Assembly: GCA_019090455.1 (NCBI GenBank)
Contig: JAHRWA010000023.1
Coordinates: forward strand, 1 to 64,000
From: Pseudomonadales bacterium
Lineage (GTDB): Bacteria; Pseudomonadota; Gammaproteobacteria; Pseudomonadales; DC-out160
DNA: 64,000 nucleotides
Direction: 5' to 3'
The position numbers and the translations under genes were made by a program. Of this stretch, positions 16,501 to 25,929 are shown in pieces. Each line of letters starts with the position of its first letter. Positions within the stretch are counted from its first letter, which is position 1. A model generated the notes under the pieces. The model was given only the letters and a program-made list of their open reading frames with translations. It was not told where the DNA came from and made no database searches.

Positions 16501-16554
16501 CTCTCGTTTAAAGAGCTATTTTCGTTTAAAAAGCTACTCTCGTTTAAAAAGAGA
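16501..16554. repeat. 18-bp tandem repeat x3 across the rsmD stop
   Basis: Three 18-bp units, CTCTCGTTTAAAGAGCTA, TTTTCGTTTAAAAAGCTA and CTCTCGTTTAAAAAGAGA (16501-16518, 16519-16536, 16537-16554). The last unit encodes the end of rsmD ('LFKRE') on the minus strand, so the gene's tail seems to have been copied outward. Confidence 0.65.
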
Positions 16555-17133
16555 ATACGACACCTGCCCACCTGTTTTCTGACGATGCAAAATCCAATTC
16601 GAGGGTATTAAGCTTTCCAAGTTCGTATCCATGTCGACTTCAGATTCGATATAAATCATAGCGCCTGGTTTTAGCCAGTGTTTTTCTTCCAGCGCGATAA
16701 TGGCTTGCTGCAGTAAGTTTTTACGAAAAGGGGGGTCTAGAAAAACGATATCAAATTGGGGGGAATCGGGCGTATGTTGTGTTAACCAGCGTAAACCGTC
16801 TTGGTTAATAATGTTGGCTCTGTCACATTTGAGTAATGTGAGCTGGGCGCTAAGCTCGTCAGTGACTCGGGAGGATCGATCGATTAATGTGGCGCTCTCT
16901 GCACCTCGTGATAGGGCTTCAAATGATAAAGCACCACTGCCAGCGAAGAGATCTAAACAGTGTGCGCCGGGAGTCGATGGCGTTAACCAATTGAATAAGG
17001 TTTCCCGAATACGTTCACCGGTGGGCCGTAGTCCTTCAACTACTGCAAACTGTATTCGACGTCCGCGCCATTCCCCGCCAATGATACGCAGGCGGTGATC
17101 ACCCTTTTTCGCCTTTGTGTTTTTTTGTGCCAT
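16534..17133 (-). CDS. rsmD: 16S rRNA (guanine966-N2)-methyltransferase
   Basis: 199 residues of the RsmD family: 'LRIIGGEWRGRRI' near the N-terminus, 'RPTGERIRETLFNWL', the SAM-binding 'CLDLFAGSGALSFEALSRGA' and the catalytic 'DIVFLDPPF'. The enzyme methylates N2 of G966 in the small-subunit rRNA during ribosome assembly, using S-adenosylmethionine. The gene starts 8 bp after the M16 peptidase gene and near ftsY, the arrangement usual in Pseudomonas relatives. The C-terminus ends in 'SYSLFKRE' and the DNA for this tail is duplicated downstream as an 18-bp tandem repeat. Confidence 0.95.
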   Translation of the reverse strand: MAQKNTKAKKGDHRLRIIGGEWRGRRIQFAVVEGLRPTGERIRETLFNWLTPSTPGAHCLDLFAGSGALSFEALSRGAESATLIDRSSRVTDELSAQLTLLKCDRANIINQDGLRWLTQHTPDSPQFDIVFLDPPFRKNLLQQAIIALEEKHWLKPGAMIYIESEVDMDTNLESLIPSNWILHRQKTGGQVSYSLFKRE

Positions 17134-17141
17134 GGATTAAA

Positions 17142-18674
17142 TCAGTTGTCCTTGTTTTCTAGATCTATTGATTTAGGGCCTAGGGTTAACGTCACCATTT
17201 TGTCGGGGTCGATGACTTGGCGAAAGGCCTTTTTAATATCGTCGATGGTGATCTTGCTGGCATTTTGAGTAAAGGTATCAAGGAAATCCAGGGGTAAACT
17301 GTAGAAGCCGATTGAACCGAGGTAGCTGGCGATGCTGCTATTGTTGGCGGTGTTAAGCGGAAAGCTGCTGGTAATATTTTGAATCGCGGTGTCCAGTTGC
17401 GCTTGCGTCGGTCCATTGGTTATAAAATCATTTAAACTTTCACGTACGACTTGTAATGCTTCGTTGGCACTTTCTGTTTTGGTTTGTAGGCTAATGATAA
17501 AAGGGCCTTGAGATCGCATGGCAGAAAAATAACTGTAAACGGAATAGGAGAGTCCGCGGTCTTGTCGAATTTCTTTACTCAATAGGGAAGAGAATCCGCT
17601 GCCACCAAATATTTCATTTCCCACATAGAGGGCCATGTAGTTCTCATCCGTCCGTGAGATGCCGAGTGTGGAAACTAATAAGTGGGTTTGCTGTATAGGG
17701 TGCTGGATATGATCGCTGATGCCTGCTTTTCGTTTAGTGACATCGGGAATATTGGGAGCGTGTTGGCCCTGGGGTATGGCTAGTGTAATTTGGTCTGCAA
17801 TTTTTTCAGCTTGTTCTCGGGTGACATCGCCGACTAAGGCAATGACAGAATTTTGTGCAACATAATATTGTCCGTGGAATTGTTTCAGGCTTTCCACACT
17901 GAGAGCATTGATGGATGCGTTCGTGCCGTTGGGAGGGATTCCGTAAGGGTGGTTGGAGTAGAGATGTTGAAAATTTCGTTTGGATATTAATGCTCGAGGC
18001 GATTGTTTTTCTTGCTCTAGGGATAAGCGCATTTGTTTGCGGCTACGCGAAAAGCTGTTTTTAGGGAAACTGGGTTTTGCAATGATTTCGGCGAATACCG
18101 TGAGTGCAGGATCGAGATACTTTGCCTTGGTGAGTGTCCTCAGTTGTACGATAGCCATATCACGATGGGCGCTGGCGCTGATGTGGGCGCCCAGCTGTTC
18201 AAAATGCGTAGCGATTTGATCCACGTCGTGGTTTTCGCTGCCTTCAATCAACATGCCGCTAGTGAGTTTAGCGAGCCCTGGTAAATCACCATCTCGAGCA
18301 GCGCCGGCATCGAAAATAACACGCACATCTAGCATCGGTATATCAGGTGCAGCGACAAAGAAAACTTTAGCACCGTCTTCGTTGGTCCAATGTTGAATAT
18401 TGATATTTCGACCTTGGGTCAAAGGTGTTTTAGGGACGGTGCTGAGTGTTTCTAGTGGTGCTTGGGTAGGTGTTGTTTGGAGCGACGGTGTTTGGTCCGT
18501 AATTGCTTCGGTAGTTAAATTGGGCGTAGCGGTATCGTCTTTGGCTGGCCACTCTCCCATTTGCGAGAAAACCAATATGAGTAAGGCGGTGATAATAATA
18601 ATGGCATTGAGCGCTTTGCGATTGAAGCGCTGAGTGGGTTTTTCTGGCTGGGGGTAAGGTGAATTTTCCGTCAT
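17142..18674 (-). CDS. M16 family peptidase-like protein without zinc site
   Basis: 510 residues with one N-terminal membrane anchor ('ALNAIIIITALLILVFSQM', about 25-43), a Pro/Thr-rich linker and two M16 domains. At the place of the HxxEH zinc motif the sequence reads 'GLAKLTSGMLIEGSENH', so the metal-binding residues are missing. The C-terminal half keeps 'RQDRGLSYSVYSYFSAM', common in the non-catalytic partner. Family knowledge: M16B peptidases often occur as an active/inactive pair that forms a clamshell heterodimer. The active partner is encoded just upstream. It likely sits in the periplasm, held to the inner membrane. Start ATG at 18674. Confidence 0.85.
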   Translation of the reverse strand: MTENSPYPQPEKPTQRFNRKALNAIIIITALLILVFSQMGEWPAKDDTATPNLTTEAITDQTPSLQTTPTQAPLETLSTVPKTPLTQGRNINIQHWTNEDGAKVFFVAAPDIPMLDVRVIFDAGAARDGDLPGLAKLTSGMLIEGSENHDVDQIATHFEQLGAHISASAHRDMAIVQLRTLTKAKYLDPALTVFAEIIAKPSFPKNSFSRSRKQMRLSLEQEKQSPRALISKRNFQHLYSNHPYGIPPNGTNASINALSVESLKQFHGQYYVAQNSVIALVGDVTREQAEKIADQITLAIPQGQHAPNIPDVTKRKAGISDHIQHPIQQTHLLVSTLGISRTDENYMALYVGNEIFGGSGFSSLLSKEIRQDRGLSYSVYSYFSAMRSQGPFIISLQTKTESANEALQVVRESLNDFITNGPTQAQLDTAIQNITSSFPLNTANNSSIASYLGSIGFYSLPLDFLDTFTQNASKITIDDIKKAFRQVIDPDKMVTLTLGPKSIDLENKDN

Positions 18675-18733
18675 TACAAAAGCTCTTTTATCATGTAGCG
18701 AATTGAGGGAGAGATGAAATGTGAGTACCGGAG

Positions 18734-20242
18734 TTAATGTCGAGTGCTCGTGGCTTTTCGGTTTCTCTTTGGCTTACCCGAGAGTGGTCGTGGGTTCAAA
18801 ACAGCAACGGTTAATCGATCACGTATGAGGTATTTTTTGGCGACTTTCTGGATTTGCTCAGGGGTGATTTTATCGAGATTTTCTGGGATTTGGTTTGCCA
18901 GCTGCCAGGGTAAGCCAATACTTTCAAAACGACCGATTTGGTTGGCTTGGCTTGAAATGGAGTCTTGCTGGTAGATTAAACTGGAAATGACTTGGGCTTT
19001 GACTCGTTCTAACTCATCCGTGGTGGCTAAGGTTTTTTTGAGAATATCGAGTTGCTCAAAAATAGCGGATTCTAATGCGTCGATGGTGTGATTTTGATGA
19101 GGGACTCCGGATATGGTCAATAGCGTATCGCCTCGGCTAAAGGGACTATATCCAGCACCAACACCCGCTGCGATCTCTTGTCGTCGAACCAGTTCTGTTT
19201 CGATACGAGCGCTGTAGCCACCATCTAAAACACCCGCTAGCATTTGTAGTGCATAAGGTTCCCAATCGTTTTCAGCGGTGTTAACGCTGGGGACATTGAA
19301 GCCCATATACAATGCGGGTAATTTTGCCGGTAGTTTGACGGTAATCCGTCGTTCGCCAATGGGTTCGACTTCTGTGGGTTGAGAGGCTCTTGGTATTTCT
19401 TGGGAGGGAATCGATCCAAAGTATTTTTCTGCTAGTGCCGATACTTCATCAGGATTCACGTCTCCAACGATGACGACGGTGGCATTATTGGGGGCGTACC
19501 ATTGTTGATACCAATTGCGAAGATCGTCTACTGTCATTTGTTCTAAGTCTCGCATCCAGCCTATTATGGGAGTGTGGTAGCTGCTAGAAACGTAGGCTGC
19601 TGCGTGAAATCGTTCTGATGTTTTGGCGTTAGGGTTGTCTTCTGTACGCAACCGGCGTTCTTCCATGACAACTTGTATTTCTTTGGCAAATTCTTCAGTG
19701 GGCAGTGTGAGGTTGATCATCCGGTCTGCTTCGAGTTCAAAGCTCATGGGTAAACGGCTGGCCTCCCATAGTTGGAAGTATCCCGTGTAATCGCGACTGG
19801 TAAATGCGTTTTCCTTGCCGCCATAGTCAGCCACTATTTTAGAAAACTCACCTGGCGGTAGTCGATGGGTGCCTTTGAACATCATGTGTTCTAGGGCATG
19901 GCTAATGCCGGTGAGTCCCACAGGCTCATAGCTGGAGCCGACTTTGTACCAAACTTGAAAGACAATGACTGGGGCTCGATGATCTTCTCTGACAATCAGT
20001 TTGAGACCATTTTCTAATGTGTACTCATGAGTTTTCTGTATTTTGCTTTGGTCTGATGTGTCGGACCAAGCGGGTTGTACTGAAAAAATAGAGACGCAAA
20101 AGAACAAGCTAATGGCCAGTGTTCGGTAAAATCTAAGGTGATGAATTGACGTTTGGCGTAAGAGAAGCTGAGAGAACACGGCGTAGTGCACTTTCATAAG
20201 ATGAAACCTCATTGGTGAAACAAAAACGGTTGACTGTATCAT
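18734..20242 (-). CDS. M16 family zinc peptidase
   Basis: Up to 502 residues; the start is uncertain because Met codons at residues 1, 11 and 16 are all possible, and 20197 (residue 16) gives the most normal signal peptide ('LAISLFFCVSIFSVQPAWSD' follows). The inverted zinc motif HxxEH is complete as 'HALEH' at 115-119, with 'FTSRDYTGYFQLW' and a distal 'VVMEERR' glutamate. This is the catalytic half of an M16 pair that degrades peptides or unfolded proteins in the periplasm. It is 59 bp upstream of its inactive partner and divergent from ftsY. A gap of 229 bp separates it from ftsY and holds the two opposed promoters. Confidence 0.88.
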   Translation of the reverse strand: MIQSTVFVSPMRFHLMKVHYAVFSQLLLRQTSIHHLRFYRTLAISLFFCVSIFSVQPAWSDTSDQSKIQKTHEYTLENGLKLIVREDHRAPVIVFQVWYKVGSSYEPVGLTGISHALEHMMFKGTHRLPPGEFSKIVADYGGKENAFTSRDYTGYFQLWEASRLPMSFELEADRMINLTLPTEEFAKEIQVVMEERRLRTEDNPNAKTSERFHAAAYVSSSYHTPIIGWMRDLEQMTVDDLRNWYQQWYAPNNATVVIVGDVNPDEVSALAEKYFGSIPSQEIPRASQPTEVEPIGERRITVKLPAKLPALYMGFNVPSVNTAENDWEPYALQMLAGVLDGGYSARIETELVRRQEIAAGVGAGYSPFSRGDTLLTISGVPHQNHTIDALESAIFEQLDILKKTLATTDELERVKAQVISSLIYQQDSISSQANQIGRFESIGLPWQLANQIPENLDKITPEQIQKVAKKYLIRDRLTVAVLNPRPLSGKPKRNRKATSTRH

Positions 20243-20471
20243 AACCGTGTCGAAAGTGACTGTAGAATGCTAGAATATTCAATCTTAGACTGGATTGCTC
20301 ACTCCTGCACAATTGACTCCTCGCCTCTCAATCGGCTTGAACCTATTGTTCCTATTTATGACTTAGATTTATTGGAAAAAGTGATAGTTGTGACAACCTA
20401 AATCGGGAAACTGCGGGATTTTTTATCTTTAATATTTTTACCTTTAATCTTTAAAAAGTGAGGCGTGAGCA

Positions 20472-21674
20472 GTGGGCAATCAAGTGAGTATTTTTAACCG
20501 CTATTTCGATTCAAATGCTTCAATGCCTGAGCACTGTAAAATCCAGCTGGGTATGGAATCTCGTCAGGGTGCTGACGATGAAAAAGTCATTTATCTTCGC
20601 TTCTTTGATATTCCTCATAAGCCTGCGGAAGTGGCTACCAAATCTGAGACCACAGATGTGGTAACGATTTCCGAGACAGTAGACGCTGAGCCTCAAGTCC
20701 TCGAAACCATTGTCCTAGAACAAACCATTGCTGAACCCCTTGTTCCTGAAACGAAAGAAAGTGTCTTTCGGCGAATTAAACAAGGTCTGGGCCGCACCCG
20801 GGCTAACTTTAGTGGCGGCTTGTCCGGTTTGTTATTGGGTAAGAAGGTTATTGATGATGATCTGCTTGAAGAGATGGAAACTCAATTGTTGGTCGCGGAT
20901 GTGGGCATTGATGCGACATCTCGTATTATCGCGAATTTAACTCAAAAGGTGGGGCGTAAGGAGTTGGCAGATTCCGACGCGTTGTATAAGGCGCTGCAAC
21001 AAGAGTTAAGTGATATTTTGACCTCTCAAACTGTTCCAGACTTTTTGCTGAATACAGAGGCTGGTCCGCAAGTTTTGTTGGTGGTTGGTGTTAATGGTGT
21101 GGGCAAAACTACCACCATTGGTAAGTTGGCGAAGCGTTTTCAGCTGGAGGGTAAGTCGGTCATGTTGGCGGCGGGTGATACCTTTAGGGCTGCGGCAGTG
21201 GAACAGTTACAAGAGTGGGGTGATCGGAATCAGGTTCCTGTGGTGGCTCAACATACAGGCGCGGATAGTGCTTCGGTCATTTATGATGCCTTGGCTTCAG
21301 CGAAAGCAAAAGGTATCGATATCTTAATCGCTGATACGGCGGGCCGCTTACATACTAAAAGTAACTTGATGGATGAGCTGAAAAAAGTGAAGCGAGTGAT
21401 GGGGAAATTGGATGAAGCGGCTCCTCATGAAGTGTTGCTAGTCGTGGATGCCGGTACTGGGCAAAACGCATTAAATCAAGTTGAGCAATTTCATGCCACT
21501 ATGGCGTTGACGGGAATTGCTTTAACCAAGTTAGATGGCACAGCAAAAGGCGGTATCGTTTTTGCGATAGCGGAGAAAATGAATATCCCCATTCGGTTTA
21601 TTGGTGTGGGTGAGCAGATTGATGATTTACGCCCATTCGATGCAGATGATTTTGTGAAAGCCTTATTTGAATAA
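20472..21674 (+). CDS. ftsY: signal recognition particle receptor FtsY
   Basis: 400 residues from a GTG. The first about 100 are the acidic A domain (many Glu/Thr/Val), which contacts the membrane and translocon. The NG GTPase follows: 'GVNGVGKTTTIGKLA' (P-loop), 'AGDTFRAAAVEQLQ', 'DTAGRLHTKSNLM' and 'TKLDGTAKGG'. FtsY docks the Ffh-RNA-ribosome complex at the inner membrane so that membrane proteins are inserted during translation. It is the first gene of the conserved ftsY-ftsE-ftsX(-rpoH) series, with a 112-bp gap to ftsE. An alternative GTG four codons later would change little. Confidence 0.97.
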   Translation: MGNQVSIFNRYFDSNASMPEHCKIQLGMESRQGADDEKVIYLRFFDIPHKPAEVATKSETTDVVTISETVDAEPQVLETIVLEQTIAEPLVPETKESVFRRIKQGLGRTRANFSGGLSGLLLGKKVIDDDLLEEMETQLLVADVGIDATSRIIANLTQKVGRKELADSDALYKALQQELSDILTSQTVPDFLLNTEAGPQVLLVVGVNGVGKTTTIGKLAKRFQLEGKSVMLAAGDTFRAAAVEQLQEWGDRNQVPVVAQHTGADSASVIYDALASAKAKGIDILIADTAGRLHTKSNLMDELKKVKRVMGKLDEAAPHEVLLVVDAGTGQNALNQVEQFHATMALTGIALTKLDGTAKGGIVFAIAEKMNIPIRFIGVGEQIDDLRPFDADDFVKALFE

Positions 21675-21786
21675 GAGAAGTTTGATTAGAAGTGTTTGAA
21701 AGTTGAACCATATCGAATGAACGATGGACTCACTTGTTGGTTAAAAGGGGGCGAGTTCTGAAGGGAAGTCTGGATTTTAGGATGCC

Positions 21787-22446
21787 ATGATACATTTTGA
21801 TAACGTTATTAAGCGCTACTCCAATGGTCACGAAGCACTCTCACAGGTGAGCTTCGAGCTAAAACGAGGGGAGATGACCTTTTTAACCGGTCATTCGGGT
21901 GCTGGAAAGAGTACTTTATTAAAACTAGTGACATTGATCGAGCGTCCAAGCTCCGGTGTCATCGTTATTAACGATCAAAATATTGGTCAAATTCATCGTA
22001 GAAAAATAGCCTATCATCGCCGAAGAATAGGAATGGTTTTTCAGAACCATCATCTCCTGTTTGATCGTACTGTATACGATAATGTGGCGCTTCCTCTGAT
22101 TATCTCAGGTTATCGGCCTAAGGATATGGGGCGCAGAGTACGCGCAGCGCTGGATAAAGTGGGATTGCTGGATAAAGAAAAACTAAACCCGATTGTGCTG
22201 TCAGGTGGCGAGCAACAAAGAGTGGGTATTGCACGAGCAGTAGTGAATAAACCTCTTATTTTATTGGCTGACGAACCCACTGGTAATTTGGATCCTCAAC
22301 TGTCGGCGGAGATCATGGGGTTATTCCAACAATTCAGTCAGGTGGGTGTAACGGTGTTGGTCGCGACACACGATTTATCGTTGATTGCTCGGTATCCTCA
22401 TCGCTTGTTGGCACTAGAGCAAGGGCAACTCTCAAATGATTGGTGA
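21787..22446 (+). CDS. ftsE: cell division ATP-binding protein FtsE
   Basis: 219 residues, a full ABC ATPase: 'GHSGAGKSTLLKLV' (Walker A), 'QNHHLLFDRTVYDNVALPL' (Q-loop), 'LSGGEQQRVGIARA' (signature) and 'LLADEPTGNLD' (Walker B). With FtsX it forms the complex that links the Z-ring to periplasmic activation of peptidoglycan amidases at division. It overlaps the start of ftsX by 11 bp, so the two are translationally coupled. The family belongs to the LolD/MacB-like group, but position and length identify FtsE. Confidence 0.96.
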   Translation: MIHFDNVIKRYSNGHEALSQVSFELKRGEMTFLTGHSGAGKSTLLKLVTLIERPSSGVIVINDQNIGQIHRRKIAYHRRRIGMVFQNHHLLFDRTVYDNVALPLIISGYRPKDMGRRVRAALDKVGLLDKEKLNPIVLSGGEQQRVGIARAVVNKPLILLADEPTGNLDPQLSAEIMGLFQQFSQVGVTVLVATHDLSLIARYPHRLLALEQGQLSNDW

Positions 22447-23491
22447 TCCGTCAAAAAAGAATAAGCAAGGCGCGACTTGGACGTCTCGTGTAGATCCTCA
22501 GCTAAAGGTAGGGGCCAAGCAGGAGTCTGCTAGCACCGTCCCACGAGGTGCAAGCAGGCAGAAAGTGACATTAAGAGAACAGTTTGATCTTTATTTGGAA
22601 CGAAATAGTGCTCAGCTTTTGGATAGCTTACGGCGTTTAAAGGATACGCCAGTGGCGACGTCAATGACGATTGCCGTGATAGCAATCGCGTTGGCACTAC
22701 CGGCAGGGCTGTATGTAATGTTAAAAAATGTGCAGTCGCTAAGCGATGGTTGGAGTGGTAATTCTCAGATATCGTTGTTTCTTGAATCTACTGTCAGCAA
22801 AGCAGAGGGGCAAAAGCTTAGTGCTACGTTAGGAAAAGACGAAAGGATTGATCGCGTAGAGTTTATTTCAAGAGAGCAGGCGTTGGAGGAGTTTGTCGCG
22901 TTATCTGGATTTAGCGGGATTTTATCTGAATTGGATGAAAACCCGCTTCCGGCTGTGATTGTTGTTTTCCCCACCGCCAGTTTGGTGACAGAGGTTGAGC
23001 TGTTAAGGGTGAGCTTACAGAACAATAATTCGGTTGAATTGGCTCAACTTGATGCCGAGTGGGTGCAACGTTTACACAGCATAGTCGCGTTGGCTGAGCG
23101 ATTGGTGTTGGCTTTGGCGTTAGGTTTGTCGTTAGCTGTTTTGTTAGTGATGACTAACACTATTCGTCTTGCCATTGAAAGCCGTAAAGATGAAATCATC
23201 ATTGTTAAGCTGGTGGGAGGGACAGATAGTTTCGTTCGCCGTCCTTTCCTTTACGCTGGGGCTTGGTATGGGGTTGGGGGAGGGGTTTTAGCTATTATTG
23301 TTGTGCAATCAGTGTTGTTTTGGCTTAGAGATCCCGTATCAGACCTTTCCTCTCTTTATGGCGATAGCTTTGTATTTTTGGGGCTCGATGCCTTCAGTGT
23401 TGTTTTTATTATATTTTTTAGCGCAATGATTGGTTTACTGGGAGCGTGGCTAGCGGTAGGGCAGCATCTGAGTCAGGTTGAACCTGAATAA
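22436..23491 (+). CDS. ftsX: cell division protein FtsX
   Basis: 351 residues with four predicted membrane segments: one after a charged cytoplasmic N-terminal arm of about 75 residues ('ATSMTIAVIAIALALPAGLYVML'), then three in the C-terminal half ('LVLALALGLSLAVLLVM', 'YAGAWYGVGGGVLAIIVV', 'VFIIFFSAMIGLLGAWLAV'). The large periplasmic loop between the first two ('QISLFLESTVSKAEGQ') is the part that binds amidase activators such as EnvC. It partners FtsE. A hairpin with a T-run at 23640 probably ends the ftsEX transcript before rpoH. Confidence 0.95.
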   Translation: MIGDPSKKNKQGATWTSRVDPQLKVGAKQESASTVPRGASRQKVTLREQFDLYLERNSAQLLDSLRRLKDTPVATSMTIAVIAIALALPAGLYVMLKNVQSLSDGWSGNSQISLFLESTVSKAEGQKLSATLGKDERIDRVEFISREQALEEFVALSGFSGILSELDENPLPAVIVVFPTASLVTEVELLRVSLQNNNSVELAQLDAEWVQRLHSIVALAERLVLALALGLSLAVLLVMTNTIRLAIESRKDEIIIVKLVGGTDSFVRRPFLYAGAWYGVGGGVLAIIVVQSVLFWLRDPVSDLSSLYGDSFVFLGLDAFSVVFIIFFSAMIGLLGAWLAVGQHLSQVEPE

Positions 23492-23639
23492 CGCTTGAAT
23501 TTTGCTTCAAGTGGCACCACATCTATCTTTATGATGAAGGCAATAATCAGAAGCGGGATGGTTTCTTCGAATAAATTGAACTTTTATCCCTATTAGCACT
23601 CGAACTTAAAGGCTGCTAAACTACAATGTCATTAGAAGG

Positions 23640-23668
23640 GCGTTGATCTTGCGAAAGACGCTTTTTTT
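23640..23668 (+). terminator. probable terminator after ftsX
   Basis: GCGT (23640) pairs with ACGC (23658) around CTT-GCGA-AAG, giving a bulged hairpin with a GCGA tetraloop, followed by seven T. The stem is short, so read-through into rpoH is likely. Confidence 0.4.
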
Positions 23669-23742
23669 GCGATAGTAGGTTTCTGCCAAAATCGATTTTT
23701 ATCAAAGTCGATAGAAACAAGATTAGAGAACGGAGTGAAATA

Positions 23743-24603
23743 ATGAGCAAGGCATTACAGCCAGCTATGATGCTAGTGCCAGGTCAGAACCTTGAAGCCT
23801 ATATGCATACTGTTAATAGTGTTGCAGTGTTGACGGCAGAAGAGGAAAGAGCTTTAACTGAGCGGCTTTTTTACGAAGGCGATGTCGATGCTGCTCGTCA
23901 ATTGGTTTTGGCTCACTTACGATTTGTAGTGCACGTAGCGAAGAGCTATTCGGGTTATGGCTTAGCGCGAGCTGATTTGATTCAAGAGGGAAACGTGGGT
24001 TTGATGAAGGCAGTGAAACGGTTTGATCCCAGCGTTGGGGTCCGCCTAGTTTCTTTTGCTGTCCACTGGATTAAAGCGGAAATTCACGAGTTTGTATTAA
24101 GGAATTGGCGTGTTGTTAAAATAGCAACGACCAAAGCCCAGCGTAAATTATTTTTTAATTTACGTAGTCGAAAGAAGCGTCTTGGTTGGATGAATACAGA
24201 AGAAATTAATGCCATCGCCAAAGATCTTGGTGTGCCAGTAAAGGATGTGCGGGAAATGGAAGGTCGGCTGGCAGCACATGATGCGGCGTTTGATGGCCCT
24301 ATGGATAGTGACGAAGAGAGTAGTGCGATACACACGCCAGCGTACTATCTGGAAGACAAAGATGTTAATCCCGCCACGTTGTACGAATCAAATAACACAC
24401 AAGAGTCTCACAGTGCACAATTGCATGGGGCGCTAAGTGACTTGGATCATCGGAGTCGGGATATACTTTCTCAGCGGTGGTTGGCAGATAAGAAAGCAAC
24501 TTTACATGAGCTAGCCGATAAATACGGAGTGTCTGCGGAGCGTATTCGACAGCTGGAGCAAAATGCAATGAAAAAAATTCGGTTAGCGATCACGGAGTCC
24601 TAG
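23743..24603 (+). CDS. rpoH: RNA polymerase sigma-32 factor (heat shock)
   Basis: 286 residues, with GGAG eight bases before the ATG. Region 2 ('[40 protein letters not shown]'-type, here split only by reading length limits), the RpoH box '[17 protein letters not shown]' near residue 131-147, and region 4 ('[37 protein letters not shown]') are all present. RpoH directs polymerase to heat-shock promoters and is normally controlled by mRNA structure and by DnaK/FtsH-dependent degradation. The 5' part of the mRNA was not folded here. The gene follows ftsX, as in most gammaproteobacteria, and has its own strong terminator. Confidence 0.97.
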   Translation: MSKALQPAMMLVPGQNLEAYMHTVNSVAVLTAEEERALTERLFYEGDVDAARQLVLAHLRFVVHVAKSYSGYGLARADLIQEGNVGLMKAVKRFDPSVGVRLVSFAVHWIKAEIHEFVLRNWRVVKIATTKAQRKLFFNLRSRKKRLGWMNTEEINAIAKDLGVPVKDVREMEGRLAAHDAAFDGPMDSDEESSAIHTPAYYLEDKDVNPATLYESNNTQESHSAQLHGALSDLDHRSRDILSQRWLADKKATLHELADKYGVSAERIRQLEQNAMKKIRLAITES

Positions 24604-24647
24604 TTTGAGATAAGGAGCGATCGTTGAATTGATTTCTCAATTAATTG

Positions 24648-24675
24648 AAAAAGCCGCTTTTATAGCGGCTTTTTT
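24648..24675 (+). terminator. strong intrinsic terminator after rpoH
   Basis: AAAAAGCCGCT and AGCGGCTTTTTT form an 8-bp GC-rich stem extended by A-T pairs, with a 5-base loop and a terminal T-run. It can act in both directions but serves rpoH. Confidence 0.85.
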
Positions 24676-24752
24676 GTTTCTAGAGAATATATTAATTGTT
24701 CATTGCGCAGCATCACCTTAAAATTGAGTGAAGCAATTAAGTCGGATAAAAA

Positions 24753-24977
24753 ATGTCAGAAATAACGCAGCAGCAAATCTGTTTTCAGGTGAACGGCGAA
24801 CTTTTTACGAGTGTGGATGGCATGACCGTAAGAGAGCTAGTTGGAGAGATGAAGTTAGCAGGTAAGAGAGTTGCGGTTGAAATCAACGAAGAAATTATTT
24901 CTGGCAGTCGCCACGCAATAACAATATTGTCTGACGGGGATGTGGTAGAAGTGGTGACGGCTATTGGCGGTGGTTGA
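24753..24977 (+). CDS. thiS: thiamine biosynthesis sulfur carrier ThiS
   Basis: 74 residues of the ubiquitin-like ThiS family, ending in the obligatory Gly-Gly ('VVTAIGGG' has one extra Gly). The C-terminus is adenylated and turned into a thiocarboxylate that supplies sulfur for the thiazole ring of thiamine. The N-terminus is about 8 residues longer than usual ('MSEITQQQ'). The gene stands 85 bp before thiG, as in Pseudomonas. I looked for but did not recognise a TPP riboswitch in the preceding 77 bp after the rpoH terminator. Confidence 0.93.
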   Translation: MSEITQQQICFQVNGELFTSVDGMTVRELVGEMKLAGKRVAVEINEEIISGSRHAITILSDGDVVEVVTAIGGG

Positions 24978-25062
24978 TTTCTATTTATGTTTGTACCGTG
25001 CAGGTAAACCAATGAACTCACACATAATTAACACAGTAAGCAGTCAGATCTGGTAGATAAAT

Positions 25063-25896
25063 ATGCAAGATGTATTTCAGGGTGGGAAAGAAAGCTCAGT
25101 GACAAATGACTATATGCCTAATGATCAGCTAATCATTGCAGGTGTTAAGTACCAATCTCGCTTATTGGTGGGAACAGGAAAATACAAAAATTTGGAGCAA
25201 ACTCGTTTAGCCATTGAGGCAAGTGGTGCTGAGATTGTGACTGTTGCAATCCGAAGGACTAACATAGGACAAAACCCTGATGAGCCCAACTTACTGGATG
25301 TAATTTCGCCTGATAAATACACGCTCCTGCCTAATACAGCTGGGTGTTATACAGCAAAAGATGCGGTCAGAACTTGCCAGCTAGCGCGAGAGTTATTGGG
25401 CGGGCATGACTTGGTCAAACTGGAAGTGCTGGGCGATGAAAAGACATTATTCCCCAACATTGTTGATACGCTAGCAGCAGCAAGAACGTTAATTGACGAC
25501 GGTTTCAAAGTTATGGTTTATACCAGTGACGATCCCATTGTGGCGAAGGAGCTGGAAGATATGGGTTGTGTCTCGGTAATGCCGCTTGCAGCTCCGATTG
25601 GATCTGGTTTAGGGATTCGTAATCCGTACAATATCCAGTTGATATTAGAGGATGCTAAGGTGCCAATTATTGTTGATGCCGGAGTGGGGACTGCGTCTGA
25701 TGCCGCTATTGCAATGGAATTAGGTTGTGAAGGTGTGCTGATGAATACAGCGATCGCACATGCACAGAAACCGGTATTGATGGCTCAAGCAATGAGGAAG
25801 GCTGTTGAGGCAGGTAGAGAAGCATTTAATGCGGGAAGAATGCCTAAGAAATTATACGCTAGTGCTTCTTCACCAATTGATGGTCGGTTTTTTTAA
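25063..25896 (+). CDS. thiG: thiazole synthase ThiG
   Basis: 277 residues. The TIM-barrel signature is clear: '[31 protein letters not shown]', '[17 protein letters not shown]', '[16 protein letters not shown]' with the Schiff-base lysine, '[12 protein letters not shown]' and '[28 protein letters not shown]'. The enzyme condenses deoxyxylulose 5-phosphate, dehydroglycine and ThiS thiocarboxylate to the thiazole phosphate. The protein is some 17 residues longer at the N-terminus than the usual form; an internal Met at 25114 may be the true start. It is cotranscribed with thiS and followed after 33 bp by trmB. Confidence 0.96.
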   Translation: MQDVFQGGKESSVTNDYMPNDQLIIAGVKYQSRLLVGTGKYKNLEQTRLAIEASGAEIVTVAIRRTNIGQNPDEPNLLDVISPDKYTLLPNTAGCYTAKDAVRTCQLARELLGGHDLVKLEVLGDEKTLFPNIVDTLAAARTLIDDGFKVMVYTSDDPIVAKELEDMGCVSVMPLAAPIGSGLGIRNPYNIQLILEDAKVPIIVDAGVGTASDAAIAMELGCEGVLMNTAIAHAQKPVLMAQAMRKAVEAGREAFNAGRMPKKLYASASSPIDGRFF

Positions 25897-25929
25897 AGAA
25901 GGCTGCAATTTGAATGGTCGATTTTAACG

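Noticed and set aside
24676..24752. TPP riboswitch before thiS
   Set aside because: No conserved THI-box sequence could be recognised and the gap after the rpoH terminator is too short.
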